Source: Symsagittifera roscoffensis
Taxonomy: Eukaryota; Xenacoelomorpha; Acoela; Convolutidae
Assembly (NCBI RefSeq): GCF_963678635.1
Contig: NC_087066.1
Coordinates: 56,314,312 to 56,378,311, forward strand
Reading direction: 5' to 3'
Length of the DNA stretch: 64,000 bases
The number at the start of each line of letters is the position of its first letter. The stretch's first letter is position 1. The notes under the pieces were generated by a model. It saw nothing but the letters and a program-made list of their open reading frames with translations. It made no database searches and had not been told where the DNA came from. This document shows positions 55,639-64,000 of the stretch, in pieces. A program made the translations under genes and the position numbers.

Positions 55639-57534
55639 TTACCTTCTTAGTCGTAAAGGTGTCGTTTCCTTTCTCCGAGACTCGGCCTCGTTCATCAGAC
55701 GTGCTCGACTGGCCTTGACACCCGAAAGTGCCTCTTCATGGCGGGGATGTTTCGCGTCCGCCACTGCATACCAAAACTGAGTGCAATCCGACTTGAAGTG
55801 TCCTTCCAAATTACAGAAGAAGCACCTAGGTCCATATTTCATGATGAGCCCTCTGACGTACTCTTCGTGATCCTCGTCGGTCGCGTCGACATCGTCGAGA
55901 AAGTAGCCTATTGCCTTCATGTTTTGTTTGTATGCAGAACACGCGGAAACGTGATGGTCCATCGAACCACAATTCGCACACGACCTCCTCTTATCCATGT
56001 CATCGCGAGGTTTGTACCAACTGGAGTTCGCACCAGTATTTGTCCCGCTGTAGTTACCATAATTGCTGTAACGGTTTTGCGCCCTCGGTTTTATGAGTAA
56101 ATACTCGCGTGACTTCATACGCAAATCATCGGGCGTAGGTACCTGGTCAAGTGACAGGGTGAAGTGTGTAGCCAACATCGTCCTCAACTCTTCACTTTTT
56201 ACTCGGTCCATGAACTCTGAAGCAATCGCCAAGTTTCGCTCGGATATTTTCTCATCGGGATTGCTTCTCCTCCTAAGCAATTCAAGGTCGTCCAAAAATT
56301 TGTCTATGGATTCGTCATCTCTTTGACGCCTCTTTTCGAACTTCACCATAGCCTGGTGCCCTTGTACTCTAGAGCCGAAACGATTCAGCAGGATGTCGAA
56401 TATCTTGCGAGCGCTATCTCTCTCATTGGTTCTTTTCGCCATTACACAATTTAGTGCAGTACCCTCCAGGTTGCTTGTTAGCGCGCTGCACTCTTGTTTC
56501 TTGGAGAGACTCTCTTCTTCAAAGTGCAACTTCATCACTTCTATCCAAGTGTCAATGCAGCCGTCTGACTCGTCTTTGTACGACTTCGGCTTTTTCAGTG
56601 TCCTTCTTGACCTCTCTCCTCTCTCGGTTGACTTCGAGAGCTTAGTTATGAATGTCTCGAGAGATCTATTCAGAGGCTCAAACATCGAGGCATACATCGT
56701 CGTGTCCTGTGAGACTGTAGTCAGATCTGGCACTGAACTGACTTGTGGCACAGTTCGCAACCTTGTCTCCGGAGTAGCATCTGCCTCCGGCGGGACCGGA
56801 TTCGTCCAGCCAGGCCTCGACGGGGCTGCCCTTGGCCGCTCCCTATTCCTAGGTTCGTAGTTCGTTCTCGAACTTTGCTGGGCCCTGGCATAGCTGTCCG
56901 TACCATCTCCATCATTCGCATGGCGTGAGTGCTCTCTTGGGTTGGAACACTCCTCCCAATTGCTCCCATTCAAGATCGCGTCAAGCTTCCGCATCATTAA
57001 GTCAGATTTCGCATCTAACCTTTTTTCCAGGCTAGTCATCGTATGGGCGTAGGTATTATCATGATCGTTCAACAATCGCTCGATCTCTCTTGTCATCCTA
57101 CCCTCTCTTTCCTCTGACTCCTTGTTTGCCTGTGCCAGGCTCTCCGCCAGGCATTGATCGGTGTTGCGAATCAATTGAGCCTGATCAACCCTCGCCTGCG
57201 ACTTCACGTGCGTTAGTTCGTGTCTCAAATTCTCTCGACCTTGGTGAGCTCTCTCGTCAACTTGATCTATTTTCTTGGTCATGTCCCTTCTCAGTTCATC
57301 CAGACCATTCATTACGCCAGCGAACATGTCACTTATATCGCCATTTGCCCCCAATGGCGGGGTTAGCCCCAGAGAGGATGAGGTCAACTGCGGCTGCAGT
57401 CTGGTACTTGATGACGCACCGCCTTTTTGCTTGCTCATCGACGTCATCAGTCTGTCGAACGTTGATGACGCTCCCGTCGTTATCCCATCTGACATGGGCC
57501 TGGTCGGCGAGGCGGACGACACCTTCCTGCTCAT
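55639..57534 (-). CDS. gag: Gag polyprotein with two CCHC zinc knuckles, 631 aa
   Basis: ATG 57534-57532 lies one base after the TGA of ORF1 (TGACATG). Residues ~70-190 are a charged coiled-coil-like region. A capsid-like region follows (about 285-470) with CIDTWIEVMKLHFEEES, LNCVMAKR, KIFDILLNRFGSR and FDRR-type motifs of Ty3 gag. Two knuckles, CANCGSMDHHVSAC (about 519-532) and CFFCNLEGHFKSDC (about 571-584), are both CX2CX4HX4C. It packages RNA and builds the particle. The stop is TAA at 55641-55639; the frame is uninterrupted. Confidence 0.9.
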   Translation of the reverse strand: MSRKVSSASPTRPMSDGITTGASSTFDRLMTSMSKQKGGASSSTRLQPQLTSSSLGLTPPLGANGDISDMFAGVMNGLDELRRDMTKKIDQVDERAHQGRENLRHELTHVKSQARVDQAQLIRNTDQCLAESLAQANKESEEREGRMTREIERLLNDHDNTYAHTMTSLEKRLDAKSDLMMRKLDAILNGSNWEECSNPREHSRHANDGDGTDSYARAQQSSRTNYEPRNRERPRAAPSRPGWTNPVPPEADATPETRLRTVPQVSSVPDLTTVSQDTTMYASMFEPLNRSLETFITKLSKSTERGERSRRTLKKPKSYKDESDGCIDTWIEVMKLHFEEESLSKKQECSALTSNLEGTALNCVMAKRTNERDSARKIFDILLNRFGSRVQGHQAMVKFEKRRQRDDESIDKFLDDLELLRRRSNPDEKISERNLAIASEFMDRVKSEELRTMLATHFTLSLDQVPTPDDLRMKSREYLLIKPRAQNRYSNYGNYSGTNTGANSSWYKPRDDMDKRRSCANCGSMDHHVSACSAYKQNMKAIGYFLDDVDATDEDHEEYVRGLIMKYGPRCFFCNLEGHFKSDCTQFWYAVADAKHPRHEEALSGVKASRARLMNEAESRRKETTPLRLRR

Positions 57535-57535
57535 G

Positions 57536-58201
57536 TCATTCCTTGGGCAACGGTGTGAAGTTTACATCCGGATGGGTTATCTCCGGGTTGTCATAAATGG
57601 AAGATAAACCTTCAGTTCGTAGTGACGCCACGCGCTCATCGTACAAAGACCTCCAGTTCTTCTTGGCCTTCGAACCCGGTTGTTCCTCACTCGGGCTTAT
57701 ACTCGACATCATCGCGTTGTTGCTCTGCTTGGCCAGAGATGAGTAGGTATTAGCTGGATGTGAAAATTCTCTCCCCCACCTATGACTCTTGGTCTCCGAT
57801 TTGGACATTCCCCTGAACAACACTTCCTCTCGCGGCTCGACCTCGGAACGCTCCGAGGTCTCCTCCGTCCTCTCAACTTCCTCCCGCTCGAGGTCCTCGC
57901 TCGGCTCAAAGTCGGGTCGAATAAGCGTCCGTTCCCCTTCGTCAAAGGGGTCCACAAGCATTTCGCTCGCGGGCCCGGCATCGGCGCTCCGCCCTTGATC
58001 GCCATCGAGGTTTTTCTCGCTCCTTAGTTTCATTTCGCTCACTGAAAGATCAGATTGTCCTTTAGTCGATTCGGTTTCAGCAAACACGTCGGAAGCGCTG
58101 CTAAACGAGGACTGGCTACGCCTAGTTCTAAATTTTCGCGTGCTTCCCTTGCTCAGCCTAGTCGATCCTAACGAGTCCCTGCGCTGCATACTTTGTGACA
58201 A
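57536..58201 (-). CDS. ORF1, 221 aa, upstream of gag
   Basis: It starts at ATG 58201 and ends with TGA 57538-57536, one base before the gag start. It is very rich in Ser, Arg and Glu, with runs such as TRKFRTRRSQSSFSSASD and ERTEETSERSEVE, so it is largely disordered and charged. No domain is recognised. Ty3 elements usually begin with gag, so an additional ORF ahead of it is unusual. The TGACATG junction suggests that gag is reached by reinitiation. Confidence 0.65.
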   Translation of the reverse strand: MSQSMQRRDSLGSTRLSKGSTRKFRTRRSQSSFSSASDVFAETESTKGQSDLSVSEMKLRSEKNLDGDQGRSADAGPASEMLVDPFDEGERTLIRPDFEPSEDLEREEVERTEETSERSEVEPREEVLFRGMSKSETKSHRWGREFSHPANTYSSLAKQSNNAMMSSISPSEEQPGSKAKKNWRSLYDERVASLRTEGLSSIYDNPEITHPDVNFTPLPKE

Positions 58202-58663
58202 ATAACAATATTCTTATAATTTAATGGCGACGCTTAAGTCACCGCAAACAAGTTCAAGTTAAATTACTTAACGCTGCCTCTTCGATCTCGTAAGTATCAC
58301 AAATGTCTCCTAGATTTCTCAATGACAGTCTTAGTGACTCAGCTAAAGTTAAACACACAGGGCCTGCTCAGTATTGATATAATGCTAACTCAACCCTGTT
58401 GTATAGTATAACGGTATCACAAAATTTTCATAAGATATAATCAATACACAAAACACAATTGATAATCAGATAAGAATATCCTACAGGTGACAGCGACCTT
58501 TCGTCAGTATCAAATTACCACCACACTCTTATCAAGTCACTGCTTTGTTAAAATCAAATAATCTTTGGTGAAAAGCAGTGATGATTCAGAAACAGATCAA
58601 TAAAACTTAGTCTTAAAGAAAAAGACCTCTCTCAATCGGAACGATCCGAAAGAACGAAGCCCA

Positions 58664-58960
58664 GGACACAGTCTTCTCAAGTGGGTGTGTATTTGCCTAA
58701 TACACCCTTCGAGGTCTTCTTTTAGGTGTCCTGCGATTGCCCGAGCTGTCCTACTAAGTAGCTCAAGGCAACCTCTGACCGAAAATTTCTAAAGTCTATG
58801 AAAAAGCTCCCCCACACACTGAACGCTCAAAGTGCACGAGAGCAGGGAACAACTTTTCTTCTCAAGTGAGTGTGTATTTGCGTAATACACTCACCGAGGT
58901 CTTCTTTTATTTGTTTCCGGATTGCCCGAACTTTCCTAGCTCAAGGCAACCACACAACCA
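58664..58960 (-). repeat. Duplicated leader segment with hairpins
   Basis: A segment with TCTTCTCAAGTG(A/G)GTGTGTA, TAATACAC, CGAGGTCTTCTTTTA, GATTGCCCGA and AGCTCAAGGCAACC occurs at about 58670-58775 and about 58857-58955. Each copy contains a stem-loop, at 58683-58707 and 58866-58894. The second stem position is G-C in one and A-T in the other, a compensatory change. Confidence 0.7.
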
Positions 58961-59149
58961 AAATCACAATAAAAAAAATTTGTTTCGGGTACTTCTGATA
59001 CACCCAATCTAGAATCCAAAGTTGATCACGAATTTCCGGATCAAAATGGGCTCCTATGATCCTAATAAGCACGCCTAATATCCTAATATGATCTCAATTA
59101 AATGGATATTTTCCGTTTCCCAAATCGCCACAGAAGGTTTCCTCAAGTT

Positions 59150-59530
59150 TCTAACAAGGAGGGTTGTTAAGAGGTTTAAGTCACTCCGGAGGGTTACTTC
59201 GGAGGGTTGTTAAGACACTTAGCCTACTCCGGAGGGTCACTTTGGAGGGTACCTTAGTCACCCAAGAGACTTCGTAGGGTCCCCCTTAACTCACTAAGGA
59301 GGGTCAATAAGAGGCTTAATATGCTCCGGAGGGTTACCTCGGAGGGTTCTTCCAAAATTTTCAAGTTTTTGAAAAGGGCCTTCAACTAGCTTAAGAAAGC
59401 GTCAAAACAAGCTGAGTCCTCTATTGGGGGTTGTTCTTAACTTCTTCGGAGGGTCTCGTGGGAAATCTCCACTAAGAAGGGTTGCTAAAGGGCTTAAATC
59501 ACTCCGAAGGGTTACTCCTGAGGGTTCCGC
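59150..59530 (-). repeat. GGAGGGTTAC minisatellite in the leader
   Basis: CTCCGGAGGGTTAC, TTCGGAGGGTTGTTAAGA and close variants repeat about a dozen times at irregular spacing, alternating with GGCTTAA(G/T) segments. It is a degenerate tandem array of a ~35-70-bp composite unit. Isolated copies of GGAGGGT extend to about 61250. Confidence 0.65.
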
Positions 59531-61291
59531 AAAAATCAGGAAAAAGGGTTAATTTGCCGCAATAAAGACTCTGAATGCGGTGCAACTTGCTTAAGACCAG
59601 GTTGGTTGACACGGTCAACCTTCCCAGCAGGATAAAAAGGTGTTTTGATAAAATTTTCTGCCGCTCGGAGGGTTACCTATAATTTGGACCCTCCGAACCA
59701 ACAAATTCTAAAAAAAAATTTCTTTTCCGAGATTATCAACCCAAAAACGGTTGCGGTCCGAAAAAGTGATCGCAAACGTCGACTTATGGTATCAAAAGTA
59801 TCCCAATCGGTTGGCTAGTCTTTGAGAAATCGCCAAAAACGTGTTTGTCTAAATGGGCTTTTTTCACCACGTATATAGGTTCTGACAAACTTTTTCCGCA
59901 ATTCCTATTGAAAGTGCCTAAAAATAATTGGAACGAGCGTAATAGCCCTGTACGGCACTGGAATCATGCAAAAAACCGGACCAAAATTGGTTTGAAGACA
60001 AAAATTTGGCCAATAACTATCAGATTTGGACCCTCCAATTCCTTCCTTTTCCAATCCTTAAGTCGTTGGCTCTATCCACGGAGCTAATCCGAGGGTTACT
60101 CAAGAATTTTTTTGGCAGCCGAGCACGCTATTCCAGCACGCTCCTAACACAAAAAATTTTACTGCTCTAACTCTAAAAACTCAAAAACTCGATCTCCAAA
60201 ACAAATTGCCAAAATTCAGAAAATTATCGAAATTTTGATCGAAAAATTTTGGTTTTTTCCAACTTTTACTGAGTCTTTTCTCACGCAGTTTCTTTAGTTA
60301 GGGGGATCGAACTACGTATCTACTTACTATATAAAAACTTTTTGCTGTTCGGAAAGTCTCGGATATCCAAAAATTTAGGGGTCTATAGTTTGTCGAAAAT
60401 CAATAATTTTCGACGAAATTGGGGTGTTTCTTGGGTCTAATTACGAGATAAGTAATATATAATAAGGATAATAACCTATTAGTAGTCGTTAATGAATAGT
60501 ACTATACCCTCCTTTGCACCAAAATACCCGAATTAAGACCCTTAACTCGGAAATTTGTAATCGATGGAGGGTACAATCGGACCACGCCAATCTTGCCCCT
60601 CACCACTTAAGTTTTGATGAAATAGTACCCGAACGATACTAAAATTGTTTCAACGATACCGAACAGTCGTTTTGGATGTTGTCCCTGATGTCCTTGTTGA
60701 GTGTGGAACACGTCGGTCAGCTTGCCACTCTACCCTCCGGCCACCGGCAAAATCAGCATTAACGTGCTTAAATACTCAAATTACACTCAAGGGAGGGTAT
60801 CCAACCCTTCACCAAAACACACAATCTTTCTATCAGAAATGATATAAATCAATCTGAAACAACAACAAATAGGAGGCTCCGATCACATCTCGTCCGGAAA
60901 TAACATATAAACTGTCACTTAATGTTTTTTTACTGTTTTTGGTCTTTTTGGATTTTTAACTGTTTTTTGTACTTTTTTGTTTTCAAATAAATTTATTTTT
61001 GGCTTTTTCTTGGTTATACACTATTTTTGTTTGGTTTTACGCTTGCTCTTTTAATTGTTTTTGGTCCTGGGACCTCGGGACAAGCGGGCTCTAGATTTCC
61101 CACCTAACCCTCCGGCCCCCGGAATTTTCGGTGTTAACTAAGTTAAAAAGCTAAATAGTACTAGACTGAGGGTACGCACCTTCCCCCTAGTGCAATAACG
61201 GTCATTAAGGCCTCTAACTCGGGCATACGCCCGGAGCGGAGGGTTCGTCGGTGAAACGCTTGCTGATCATGATGGTCTCATGCCTTTAACA

Positions 61292-61310
61292 GGCCCACCA
61301 AGGAGCGCCA
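61292..61310 (-). other. Candidate primer-binding site, displaced by 11 bases
   Basis: In sense orientation TGGCGCTCCTTGGTGGGCC starts 11 bases after the 5' LTR. It begins with TGG, as expected for the complement of a tRNA CCA end. I cannot match it with confidence to a particular tRNA, and the spacing is larger than the usual 0-3 bases. Confidence 0.3.
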
Positions 61311-61321
61311 TAAAAAGTCTA

Positions 61322-62205
61322 TGTAACATTCGCCCAAATACTACACAGCGACGGAGCGTAGAAAAGTACCTATTAACGACTGGCAGGCATCAGTTACCTT
61401 AATCCTACTCGTTTTTCACCGTCTCGACCTTGCCAGTTGATTTTCTGGTCTGTCTAGGGCTAAGTAAAAAGTTACTATTTTTAGGCCATCATTCAAACGA
61501 CTTTTGATCAGCTTTCGTTTACATGCGAATACAACCACATAGCTGAGTCTCGGATCCTCAGACTACGTGATTGCTATTAAAAACACGGCTTGAATACCCT
61601 ATTTTAATATGTTTTTGTGTGACAGTTCTATACTAAATCCATTGGAGTTGGATTGACCCTTTCCTCTTTCTAGCTACTCATATTCTAAAACATCAAATAA
61701 TACCGGTGTTAATTCAAAGTTTTACGACATCCAAGTAGCTACAAAGTCAGTTTTGTATAGACCCTTCACATATAACAGTCTCTGGGGGGGCAAGCCTCCG
61801 CTCCCGTGTTCTTCTCGAGATAACGCTGTTATCTCTCCCAATTTGTGGCACGGGAGGGTTCCGTGGAATATTCCTTCCCCACTGAAGCTTCCTTCTCCAC
61901 TAATATCCACTGCTAAGGTTCTTATCGTGTGTTATTGCCACGATAAGAGGCTTCGTTTCTCTCGTTCTTTCGTGTGACTGTTTTTTGCTATCTCTGTCGT
62001 TGTTGTGTTTTTTCGTCCTTTCCCGTCAAAATGGCCGTCTTTTTGTATTTCTGAGAAATATTCACTCTTCGATCGAAATTTTAAAAATAAAAATTCTAGA
62101 ATATTCCCATCCTCTCTCGCAATACTTTTCCGTTACTAAGGCCTCTATTCGTTTTTTTCTGTCCCGCCGGAAGGTCGCGCTGTGCCAATCCGGCAGAATG
62201 GCACA
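61322..62205 (-). repeat. 5' LTR of the large element
   Basis: 884 bp with TGTGCC...GTTACA ends in sense orientation. It pairs with 42431-43318. It should contain promoter and polyadenylation signals; I could not place them with confidence. Confidence 0.9.
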
Positions 62206-62570
62206 AGTTTTCCAAAATAAATTGAGGCAAACCCTTGAATTTATTACTAACACCGACTCTAAATGCATCGTTTTTTATTTCATATTACCGTCTGGGAAGA
62301 TAAATTGAGAAAAAAAAATTCTTGTTCCGATTATTTTGTCAATTAACAAAATAAAACAAGGATAGCCGGTTACTGTGCAAGTACCACATAATGTTCCGAC
62401 CACAGTCTTACAAAATACAAGAATGTTTTCTACAGTTGAAGTCGTTAGTTTCTGCATCTTGTGATATGGAAGTATGAACGAAAAATTAGATCTTCAGCAT
62501 CTTTGAGAGTCATAGTAAAAAAGGTCAATTGACAAAAAAAAATTTAAAAAAATTTCAAAACTTTTTCAAA
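62206..62570. repeat. Tandem repeat unit 2, right part
   Basis: AGTTTTCCAAAATAAATTGA and what follows matches 41564-41920. Similarity ends near 62565, where unit 1 passes into unit 2. This is the far side of the LTR-element insertion. Confidence 0.8.
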
Positions 62571-63639
62571 GCTTTGCGGAAATTTCAAAATTTTTCAAGT
62601 TTTTGATTCCCAAAATAGCGCTTAAAACTCCAAAAACTACCTTTACTTGAATTAATTTGAAATACGATATTGCAACTTACCAACTACTTTACTAAGTAGC
62701 TCGAAATTAGACCAAAAATTAAAAATTTCAAACTGAAGAAAACTTTCTCGACACTGTGAAAACTTTTTCGAAATTTTTAAAAGTCGTTCGAATCACGACT
62801 GAAGGGGTTTTTATATGATATATTACTCAGCCCTGTCCGATGATTTTTGGTGGTAGCTGATATTGCGTCGAAAAAAACTGAGACACACCCGAATTCAAAG
62901 ATCCTCCCCATTTTCAATGGTCGGAACAACAATAATCAAAAATTTCGCTGGCTGTAAAGTAGAGTAAGAACATTCATAGCCTTGCGCTGACATACGAGCA
63001 GTCTTAGTTAGATTTAGGGCTGGTTTTGTAGCTTTTGAAACAATGTCTCCTCTGGAAACCATTTCTGGATTTTTCAGTTGGTTAAATTAGATCCCATGAA
63101 GTTTCGTACCCAAACAATTTTTTCCATAGTTAACTCGAAGAAACTAATGAAAACCTTAAAGCCACTTAAAGCGCTTCTGTTAATCGCTAGTTTTTTGGTT
63201 CCTTGACAACTGCTCAATGGTATTGGATGAGATATTTAGAAATTGTGTGTGAAATGTCATCAACCGGTTTCCATTAGTCACAGGTAGTTTCAACCGTTGT
63301 TGAAAATACTGATTTAATATGTTAGTTCAATTCGATATTCCAGCTGCAAAACTCAAAAAAGCAACGACAATGGCTAAATTTTGGAAACCAACTGGACAAA
63401 ACGTGGCTCTTGGCAGGTACCAATTGGTAGCACCGAAGGCAACAGACAATTAACTCAAAACTTCAAACTAGACTTAAAATAAAGTAAAGATACATCGCAC
63501 TCCCCTTTACTCAGTTATTTTGAAATTAACAGCAATAAGTCTACATGCTACAATTATACTTGCTTTCTTTTCCTCCTCCCTTGTCTTTTTCCTTTTGGGT
63601 AATTTGCTAATTATATTTTCACCAATCAGGCCTAGTTTG
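62571..63639. other. AT-rich stretch, no gene seen
   Basis: Short frames only. A sequence near 62740-62950 (CGAATCACGACTG, GATATATTACTCA, CCGATGATTTTTGG) resembles intron 1 near 37215-37290 and may be another dispersed repeat. Confidence 0.35.
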
Positions 63640-63960
63640 ACTCTCCGGCTTGTTCGTCCTCTGCCCGATATCCTTGGACTCCCCTGCTCGATTTTCCGGT
63701 AGGCACTCTGACGCGAAGTTCGAATTGTCGTCTCAAGTTTTCTGCTTTGCCTTTGTCTTTTTATAGCTTCTCATGGCTGGCATTAAAATTTTTGGATTCC
63801 TCTTCTTTTTTTAATTTTTTTTGTAACTCTACTAATTTTGTCGGGTTTTTAGCCTCTTGCGGTAGAACAGCAACTTTTTTTGACTGGTTAAATTCTGTGA
63901 TTTTTGTTCACGCTCAGTGCTCTGGCGTTCCCTGTGACCAGAGTGTCCATAACCCGCACT
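63640..63960 (-). pseudogene. Frame-broken polar coding-like segment
   Basis: On the minus strand, frames interrupted by one stop and one shift read as very polar peptide with RERQSTEREQKSQN, KLVELQKKLKKEEES and KGKAENLRRQFE. This looks like a decayed coiled coil, for example a gag N-terminus or a host exon. No domain is assigned. Confidence 0.3.
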
Positions 63961-64000
63961 CTGTAGCTCTATGGTCACTTAGATTCGAGCATACATTTTT

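Larger units (their letters stand above)
58202..61321 (-). other. 3.1-kb leader between 5' LTR and ORF1
   Basis: No long ORF. It contains a duplicated ~115-bp segment with a hairpin (58664-58960), a GGAGGGTTAC-rich minisatellite (about 59150-59530), and AT-rich spacer. Such a leader is very long for a Ty3 element. It could hold packaging, internal initiation or regulatory signals. Confidence 0.6.
42431..62205 (-). mobile_element. 19.8-kb Ty3/gypsy LTR retrotransposon with large accessory block
   Basis: The element is bounded by LTRs at 42431-43318 and 61322-62205 and flanked by AGT on both sides (42428-42430 and 62206-62208). It is transcribed on the minus strand, so the 5' LTR is on the right. 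Sense order is: 3.1-kb leader, ORF1, gag, short ORF, pol (protease-RT-RNase H), then about 8 kb of further same-strand ORFs, a ~0.75-kb tail and the 3' LTR. It is roughly twice or more the length of ordinary Ty3 elements. No HHCC/DDE integrase was recognised. Its coding part is visibly richer in G+C than the flanks. The LTRs differ at about 40 positions by eye, so the insertion is not new. Confidence 0.9.

Noticed and set aside
44085-57607. Numerous plus-strand ORFs opposite the large element (for example 51862-52557, 57090-57596)
   Set aside because: They are antisense shadows of the gag, pol and accessory frames in G+C-richer DNA and show no domain.

Overview
The window is nuclear DNA from an animal, most likely an invertebrate. 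The evidence is a split gene with GT-AG introns and one inferred GC-AG intron, two kinds of Ty3/gypsy LTR retrotransposon, LINE fragments and hAT-type miniature elements, all in AT-rich, repeat-dense DNA. I cannot name the phylum. No bacterial operon, rRNA gene or CRISPR array is present.

Left part (1-23 kb): an open frame enters from the left edge and ends at 210. It is followed by hAT-like MITE copies carrying CAGGGGCGG ends. A nested tandem duplication of about 5.4 kb (roughly 1318-6724 and 6725-12940) follows; both copies carry the same dead LINE reverse-transcriptase fragment. Two MITEs with recognisable 8-bp target duplications lie at 13460-13649 and 16814-17227. From about 22960 down to 17440 lies an old, frame-broken Ty3/gypsy element on the minus strand. 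Its gag end, zinc knuckle, protease site, RT/RNase H connection and integrase can still be recognised.

Middle part (23.5-38.8 kb): one host gene can be assembled on the minus strand from seven exons that keep phase throughout. It encodes a 395-residue protein with a signal peptide and a PAN/apple-like domain. One intron appears to be GC-AG. Its introns hold further repeat debris. Upstream, at 39.6-40.9 kb, is a foldback-like structure made of a ~21-bp motif arrayed in opposite orientations.

Right part (41-64 kb): a tandem duplication with an ~870-bp unit was interrupted by a 19.8-kb LTR retrotransposon on the minus strand (42431-62205). Its LTRs are 888 and 884 bp with TGT...ACA ends. The untouched first unit preserves the empty target site and shows a 3-bp target duplication. 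The element carries a 3.1-kb leader with a duplicated hairpin, ORF1, gag with two CCHC knuckles, and a pol with intact protease, RT and RNase H but no recognisable integrase. About 8 kb of extra same-strand ORFs follow, including an SGNH/GDSL hydrolase-like protein with all its motif blocks and a second, frame-broken SGNH-like segment. Several junctions are stop/start overlaps (TGATG, ATGA, TGACATG). Others are in-frame stop codons or -1 frame steps. With LTRs differing by about 4% by eye, some breaks are probably decay, but the accessory block is the most unusual thing in the window.

How it works together: the RT elements and MITEs are separate parasites layered on one another. The only good host gene is the secreted PAN protein. 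The large element has enough intact gag-pol to suggest it, or a close relative, was recently mobile.
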